Source: Chloroflexota bacterium (lineage in GTDB: Bacteria; Chloroflexota; Anaerolineae; J102). Taken from it: a DNA stretch of 8,830 bases. The DNA is taken from contig PIVW01000231.1 in the NCBI GenBank assembly GCA_003353825.1, positions 1 to 8,830 of the forward strand, given 5' to 3'. Position 1 is the first letter of the stretch. Each line of letters begins with the position of its first letter. A model generated the notes under the pieces. It was not told the origin of the DNA. It was given only the letters and a program-made list of their open reading frames with translations, and searched no databases. The position numbers were made by a program, and so were the translations under genes. Of this stretch, positions 3,989 to 8,830 are shown one piece after another.

Positions 3989-6900
3989 ATCATAGCCAAG
4001 TAGATCGATGTAATTAGCTGGATTATTTCCCACATGCCCATATCGATGCAACGTCACCGGCTCCATCAGCCGGCCACGATACACATCCTGCTGCATCCAC
4101 ACACCCGTCACCGGGTCGTAATCACGAGCATAGAAGTGCAACATGCCCAGACTCTCCACCCACTCCTGGCCGGTGTGGGTGTAATGGTTGTGGGGCTCGG
4201 TCCAGTTGCCATTGACTGGTATCACACTGCCATAGACATCGTAGCGGTAGTTGTGCACGCTCTGGCCCTTTTCCTTGGTCAGGCCGACCACGCTGCCTAG
4301 GCCGTCGTAGGCATACCAGCTCATCTGCTCGCTGGGGAAGGTCTGCATGGAGGCGATGCGGTTGAGGTCGCCGCGGTAGAAGTTGCGGCGATGGCTGTTC
4401 CACAGGTCGTATTCAGCCACCGGGTCGAGATTGTCGAAGACGTAATCGCTGCGTTTGCTGCCGCTGTTACCTACTTTCGGGTCGTAAGTCATAACCAGCC
4501 GTCGGCCAATGCCGTCATACAGCATGTCGGTCACAGCCCGATCCACGCGGTTGCCTTGGTTGTTGGCCTGGTAGTCTAGGGCCTGGAGCAGGCGGTTCTC
4601 GTAATCGTACGTGTAATCCGTTCCCTGGATCTGCGGGCCTTGCGGGCCGGGGAAATGGTGATTGATGCGATTACCGTTGGCGTCGTAGTTGAAGGTCTCG
4701 GTCTGCAAATCGCCGGGGCCGCCATTGCCGCCGCTGTTGGCTCGATCCGCCTTGTCCAGCTTGACCAGCAGGCTGTTCTCAATGCCGTCGCTGTCGATAT
4801 CGCCGCTGGCTCGGTAAGCGATTACGGCGTCACGCAAGTCGGCGATGTCTTGAGCCACGGCATTCTGCTTGGGCGGCTTGTTGCCATCCAGGTCGGCGAG
4901 CAGCACATCTACCTGTGCCAACAGATCATCGGCAGCGGCTTCGCTGATGTGCTTGCCCCGCTGGGCGGCTACCTCATGGCGGAAGGCGTGCAGGGCCTGG
5001 GCCACCTTTTCGGCCCGATCCTGCCCCTTGCCCTTGCTGAAGGTGGTGTCGTTGAGCACCGACAGCAGTTGGTTGGCGTCGTTGTAGCTGTAGCTTTGGG
5101 TCTTGGCGTCGAAGGGGCGGGGGGAGAAAGCGTCGTCGTTCGTGCGCAGTTCTAGGCGATTACCCGCAGCGTCGAAATCGTACGCCGTCCACACACCCTC
5201 GCTGTCATCCACCCGCGTCAGGCGGCGCAGAAGATCATACTGGTAGTCGCTGGTGACGATGGCCGGTTTGCGCCAGCCATATTCGGCCACCATCTGCTCC
5301 CGCTGGCCCACGGCATCAAGCGTGTACTCGAACGCCCCAATCGTTTTCTTGGCCCCCACCGTCTGGCGGTTGACCACGCTCAGCAGGCGGTTGGCATCAT
5401 CATAGGCCATCTCCGCCACGGTGTCGTTGGGATTATCGATGAAGGTGGTAAGGCCAACGCCGTCGCGGGTGTAGCTAGTGACGCTACCTTCAGGATCGGT
5501 CATCGAGGTTAGCCAGTCATTGTCCAGATAGCTGTAGCCCACGGTGCGATCGTCGGGATAGGTGATGGCGGTGCGATTGCCAACAGCGTCGTAGGCATAA
5601 GCCAGATTTCGACCCAGGCTGTCGGTCGTGGCCGCCATCCGATCCAGGGCGTCGTAGCTCCAGCTTGCCGTGCCAATGCTATCGACCATGCCCGTGCGAT
5701 TGTGGTTGGCGTCGTAACTGTATTCGACAGTGCTGCCGTCCGGGTAGCTGATGTGAATCAACAGGTTGTCATCGTCGTAGCTGTATTCGGTCAGATCGCC
5801 GTTGGCATCCAACCGGGCCAGCAGATTGTCCACGGCATCATAGCCATATTGCCAGACGTTGTAAAGAGTGTTGGTTTCCTGCACCAGGCGGTTAAGGGCA
5901 TCATAGTCGAAACTTGTGACATGGTCCAAGGGGTCGCTAATGGCGACGAGATTACCGTTGGCGTCATAGCGGTAGTCATGACGCACATTTGTCTCGTGAT
6001 CAACCACACCTATCATCACGTAGTTCGCGGTCACCCCGCTAAGGCGGTAAATGGGGTCGTAGTGATAGAGCGTAACAACGCCATCGTTTTCGGTTATAAA
6101 GGTGCGGTTACCCAGGGCGTCATACTGATAACTGGTCGTTTCGCCCTCGGCATTGGTCTCGCTCGCCAATCGATCCAGAGCATCGTAAGTAAAGGTCGTG
6201 ACATGCCCGTTGCCGTCGGTCAGGCTGGTACGATTGCCGTTTTCATCGTAGGTAAAGGCCGTGACATAATCCTCGGCATCGGTGTGACTGAGCGTGCGAT
6301 AGACCTTGTCGTGGGTGAAGCTCTGGCTGTGGCTGTTCTGGTCGGTCAGGGTCAGCGCATTCCCCATGGCATCGTAGGTTAGCAACACGTTCCCGCCCAG
6401 AGCATCGGTCACTTTGATGGGCCGGTAGAGCGGGTCGTAGTCGGTTTGGGTGACAAATCCCCGGCCATTGGTGAAGGTCAGGATGTTGCCCACGGCGTCG
6501 TAGCTGTAGGCTTCGACATGGCCTTCGGGGTCAGTCACAGAGACCTGGCGGTTGAGGGCGTCGTAAGTGTTGTTGGTGATGTGGCCGTTGGCATCGGTCG
6601 TCATCCGGCGATTGCCCACACCGTCGTAAGTGTAGGCCATGATCCCGCCCAGGGCGTCCTCCTCCTCGGTCAAGCGGTGGATGCCATCGTAACGGTAGAG
6701 GGAGACATTGCCGTTGGGGTCGGTCATCGACGCCATTGTGCTGTCAGGATAGTAGCTGTAGCGGGTGGTGACGTTGGTCTCTGCATCTGCCGCCGCACTG
6801 GGCTGGTAGTTGTTGATCACAGCCGTCAACCGGTTTAGCCCGTCATATTCACTGTGCGTGACCACGCCATGTGGGTCAACCACATCGATGCGGTTGTGAG

Positions 6901-8791
6901 CGGCGTCGTAACTGAGTTGCCAGACCTGGTTCAGGGCGTCTGTCACCGCAACCAATAGGTTATCGGCGTCATACTCGAACGCTGTGCTAAACCCGCGCGG
7001 GTTCGTCAGTCCCACCAGATTCCCGACGGCATCGTAGGTGTAACTCGTGACCTGATTCTCGGCGTCTGTCTCCCGCACCAACCTATCCAGCAGATCGTAT
7101 TCGTAGGTCGAGACATTGCCATTGGCATCGTTCTCAGAGATACGGTTCCCCACGTCATCGTACCCATGGGTGAAGGTGACGTTGGTCTCATGGTCGGCGG
7201 GCCGGCCGGGTTGTTCGTTACGCACTTCGGCAACCATACGGCCCAGCCCATCGAAATCGATGCGGGATACGACGCCGTTCTCATCGGTTATACGAATCTG
7301 TTGGCCGGTGGCGTCGTATTCGTAGCTCGCCACACCGCCCAGCGGGTCGGTCTGGCTCACACGGCGGTTGAGCTCGTCGTAGGCAAACGTCCAGGTGTTG
7401 CCGTTAGCGTTGGTCAGGCCGATGAGATTATGCGTGGCATCGTAGCTATAGGCGGTTGTGTAGCCCTCGGCGTCGGTCAATGTGGTCAGCAAACCGTCCA
7501 GATCGTAAGCAAAGCTGGTCGTGTGACCCGACGGGTCGGTCTGGCTGATTAGATTATCTTCGGCGTCGTAAGTCATCGTCGCGACGCCGCCCAGCGGGTC
7601 GCTGATAGCGATTAAATTGTCATTGGTGTCGAAACCAAAGCTGGTGACAAAGCCCCGGCCATCAATCACACTGGTGCGATTTCCCACACCATCGTAGCCG
7701 AATTGCGTCACATGCCCTTCGCCGTCAGTCTGGCTGATCAGGCGGTTGGCTGCGTCATAAGCATAGGTCACAGTGTGGCCGTTGGCGTCAATAGCGCCGG
7801 TCATGTTGTCGACGGTGTCGAAGGTGGTCAGCCATTCCCCGCCCAGAGCGTCCCGTTCCAGCACGCGCCGGTTTCGCAGATCATACTCGAACGTGGTCGT
7901 AGCCCCGCGCGGGTTACTCAGCTCCACCAAGTTGCTCACGGCATCGTAGCTATAGGCCGTTTCCCCGCCCAGCGCGTCGGTCTGCTTCGTCAAACGGTTG
8001 AGAGCGTCATACTCGAAGCTCGTGGCAAAACTCAGGGCGTCGGTCAGGCTCGTGACATTGCCGTTGGCATCGTAGCTGTAGGCGGTGCTGCCACCCAATG
8101 CATCCTCCACCTCGACCAGTTGATAGAGAGCGTCGTAGCGGAACAGGGTGGTGTTGCCGCGCGAATCGGTGCTGCTGACCCGGTTGTACATCAGATCATA
8201 GGCGTGGCTGGTGCTATGACCTTCAGGATCGGTTTCGTCGATCAGTTTCAGGTTTTCGTCGTATTCATACAGCCAAATTCCACCCCTGCGGTCAGTCATG
8301 CGCACCAAATCATCGTTCAGGTCGTACTCGAAGAATGTGCTCTGGCCTTTGGGATCGATGATCTGGACGACGTTATCATTGCCGTCGTAGATGAACTGGG
8401 CTGTGTGGCTGTTGTCGTCAATGACGCCGGTCTGGCGGCCTGCGGCATCGTAAGCATATTGCGTTGTATTCCCCAGCGGATCGACCACCTGCGTGAGGTT
8501 GCCGGCGCTGTCGTAAGTGTAGGTCCAGGTGTGGCCGAGTTCGTTTGTCAAGGTCAACATCTGACCCGCGGCATCATAAGTCGCCATCATTGCACTGGCG
8601 TCTGGCTTTCCCACTTGGGTCACATCACCAACGCCGTTGTAGAGGTAAGTCGTCGTTCGACTCAGGGCATCTGCTGCGCTGGTTAAGTCGTTTGTGCCGT
8701 TATAAGTGTAGTTAACCATTGGTGCTAGTTCAAAGGCTGAATTCAGCCATCGAAAGGGGAACAAATCCGTCAGAATCGGGCTGAAAACCAT
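3341..8791 (-). CDS. RHS/YD-repeat polymorphic toxin-like protein
   Basis: This is a very large protein of 1816 residues. Residues 26 to about 1250 are a near-continuous array of YD repeats, mostly 21 residues each (pattern ...YDxxGNLxxxTDxxGxx), numbering about 55-60 with the later irregular ones. Such arrays fold into a beta-shell that encloses a toxin. A helical insertion (1252-1361) contains AFRHEVAAQRGKHI and GIENSLLVKLDKA. The RHS core follows (YDGIGRRLVMTYD, YDGLGSVVGLT, YDVYGSV, LHFYARDYDPVTGVW, YGHVGNNPANYIDLLGYD) and ends at 1601. Residues 1602-1816 are a non-repeat, AT-richer tip of unknown family. It contains a DAHHKLELH motif (1661-1669) and a cysteine cluster near its start, and may be the toxin. 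There is no signal peptide, transmembrane segment or N-terminal delivery domain; repeats start almost at once, and an in-frame TAG lies four codons upstream without any ribosome binding site. The 5' end is therefore probably lost. Antisense open frames are shadows of the repeats. Confidence 0.85.
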   Translation of the reverse strand: MVFSPILTDLFPFRWLNSAFELAPMVNYTYNGTNDLTSAADALSRTTTYLYNGVGDVTQVGKPDASAMMATYDAAGQMLTLTNELGHTWTYTYDSAGNLTQVVDPLGNTTQYAYDAAGRQTGVIDDNSHTAQFIYDGNDNVVQIIDPKGQSTFFEYDLNDDLVRMTDRRGGIWLYEYDENLKLIDETDPEGHSTSHAYDLMYNRVSSTDSRGNTTLFRYDALYQLVEVEDALGGSTAYSYDANGNVTSLTDALSFATSFEYDALNRLTKQTDALGGETAYSYDAVSNLVELSNPRGATTTFEYDLRNRRVLERDALGGEWLTTFDTVDNMTGAIDANGHTVTYAYDAANRLISQTDGEGHVTQFGYDGVGNRTSVIDGRGFVTSFGFDTNDNLIAISDPLGGVATMTYDAEDNLISQTDPSGHTTSFAYDLDGLLTTLTDAEGYTTAYSYDATHNLIGLTNANGNTWTFAYDELNRRVSQTDPLGGVASYEYDATGQQIRITDENGVVSRIDFDGLGRMVAEVRNEQPGRPADHETNVTFTHGYDDVGNRISENDANGNVSTYEYDLLDRLVRETDAENQVTSYTYDAVGNLVGLTNPRGFSTAFEYDADNLLVAVTDALNQVWQLSYDAAHNRIDVVDPHGVVTHSEYDGLNRLTAVINNYQPSAAADAETNVTTRYSYYPDSTMASMTDPNGNVSLYRYDGIHRLTEEEDALGGIMAYTYDGVGNRRMTTDANGHITNNTYDALNRQVSVTDPEGHVEAYSYDAVGNILTFTNGRGFVTQTDYDPLYRPIKVTDALGGNVLLTYDAMGNALTLTDQNSHSQSFTHDKVYRTLSHTDAEDYVTAFTYDENGNRTSLTDGNGHVTTFTYDALDRLASETNAEGETTSYQYDALGNRTFITENDGVVTLYHYDPIYRLSGVTANYVMIGVVDHETNVRHDYRYDANGNLVAISDPLDHVTSFDYDALNRLVQETNTLYNVWQYGYDAVDNLLARLDANGDLTEYSYDDDNLLIHISYPDGSTVEYSYDANHNRTGMVDSIGTASWSYDALDRMAATTDSLGRNLAYAYDAVGNRTAITYPDDRTVGYSYLDNDWLTSMTDPEGSVTSYTRDGVGLTTFIDNPNDTVAEMAYDDANRLLSVVNRQTVGAKKTIGAFEYTLDAVGQREQMVAEYGWRKPAIVTSDYQYDLLRRLTRVDDSEGVWTAYDFDAAGNRLELRTNDDAFSPRPFDAKTQSYSYNDANQLLSVLNDTTFSKGKGQDRAEKVAQALHAFRHEVAAQRGKHISEAAADDLLAQVDVLLADLDGNKPPKQNAVAQDIADLRDAVIAYRASGDIDSDGIENSLLVKLDKADRANSGGNGGPGDLQTETFNYDANGNRINHHFPGPQGPQIQGTDYTYDYENRLLQALDYQANNQGNRVDRAVTDMLYDGIGRRLVMTYDPKVGNSGSKRSDYVFDNLDPVAEYDLWNSHRRNFYRGDLNRIASMQTFPSEQMSWYAYDGLGSVVGLTKEKGQSVHNYRYDVYGSVIPVNGNWTEPHNHYTHTGQEWVESLGMLHFYARDYDPVTGVWMQQDVYRGRLMEPVTLHRYGHVGNNPANYIDLLGYDRINRDNLACMVQSPAMCMVPLVGCGYNMSCAVLSLNDGTIGSAGYLNMLKDSLDPSVKLDAHHKLELHSIPLKDVRQIHIPNHQRRLPNSNTKITVSESQYPNWRDTRHNDGVRKYNSNVRKINGAVGFLSLGSDAIHFAADWKESNLDQAVTNFMDSLVPYFGPGPGPYTQLRLIMDEDFRQEYQTDTHEMLEQMPNCSDVEDPKSMVNCVWRT
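4036..8716 (-). repeat. YD-repeat array (about 63-bp period) plus RHS core
   Basis: This is the DNA of the YD repeats, mostly 63 bp per unit, with diverged rather than identical copies. By hand parse, units 24, 30 and 42 are each about ten residues longer and end in (D/A)xETNV. Each is preceded by a unit ending in GVV, which points to old segmental duplications inside the array. The same periodicity creates long meaningless open frames on the plus strand. Confidence 0.75.
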
Positions 8792-8830
8792 GCCATTGCA
8801 CTAAAATATTGAAAAGAGCCATAGTGTAAC

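Noticed and set aside
7703..8686. Long plus-strand open frame (327 codons) opposite the rhs gene, and similar ones at 5702-6382, 6446-6838 and 7166-7552
   Set aside because: They are antisense to the YD repeats, and their own 21-residue periodicity simply mirrors the repeats. No ribosome binding sites or known domains.
3341..8791. CRISPR-like or satellite DNA because of the regular 63-bp period
   Set aside because: Units are diverged and keep one open coding frame with YD motifs, as expected for an RHS protein.

Overview
The window reads as an accessory, gene-eroded stretch of a bacterial chromosome. An affiliation with Chloroflexota (Anaerolineae or Caldilineae type) is my best guess. It rests on remembered family resemblances: a helix-turn-helix/ATPase regulator head, a lamin-tail-domain fragment, a small gene upstream of a stand-alone HNH nuclease, and a very long YD-repeat protein. 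No rRNA, tRNA, CRISPR array or intact mobile element was found.

Left part (1-1181). The first 300 bases hold only fragments: a short frame running in from the left edge, and on the minus strand a remnant that looks like one blade of a TolB/PD40 beta-propeller. Two tightly packed plus-strand genes follow and look intact. The first is a 134-residue protein with a ribbon-helix-helix-like N-terminus. The second is a 142-residue HNH endonuclease that probably starts at TTG, 10 bases after the first gene's stop. They form the only clear two-gene operon in the window.

Middle part (1182-3340). This is mostly decayed sequence. It holds an unassigned broken frame, a lamin tail domain fragment on the minus strand, and about 300 bases with no recognised gene. 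Next is a minus-strand HTH protein whose gene is broken soon after the HTH. The following pieces, GRDD...VGKMLA and a GPDGIGKT P-loop, lie in two other frames, so this is the head of a larger HTH-ATPase gene. Upstream of it (higher coordinates) lies a second, degenerate copy of the same gene start with the same leader. Both leaders carry a 33-nt hairpin whose stem is kept by compensatory and G-U changes. Further up is a 28-codon micro-ORF with a strong ribosome binding site and a possible promoter. It resembles a DUF4177-like protein with its middle removed. Three consecutive gene heads therefore lie in the same orientation downstream of the rhs gene.

Right part (3341-8791). One minus-strand gene encodes a 1816-residue RHS/YD-repeat protein. 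It has about 55-60 repeats of mostly 21 residues, a helical insertion, an RHS core ending at DLLGYD, and a 215-residue AT-richer C-terminal tip typical of a polymorphic toxin. It has no signal peptide or N-terminal delivery domain. No immunity gene follows it, which suggests a truncated or orphan toxin locus. The fragments downstream fit the idea that this is a recombination hot spot, but that is inference.
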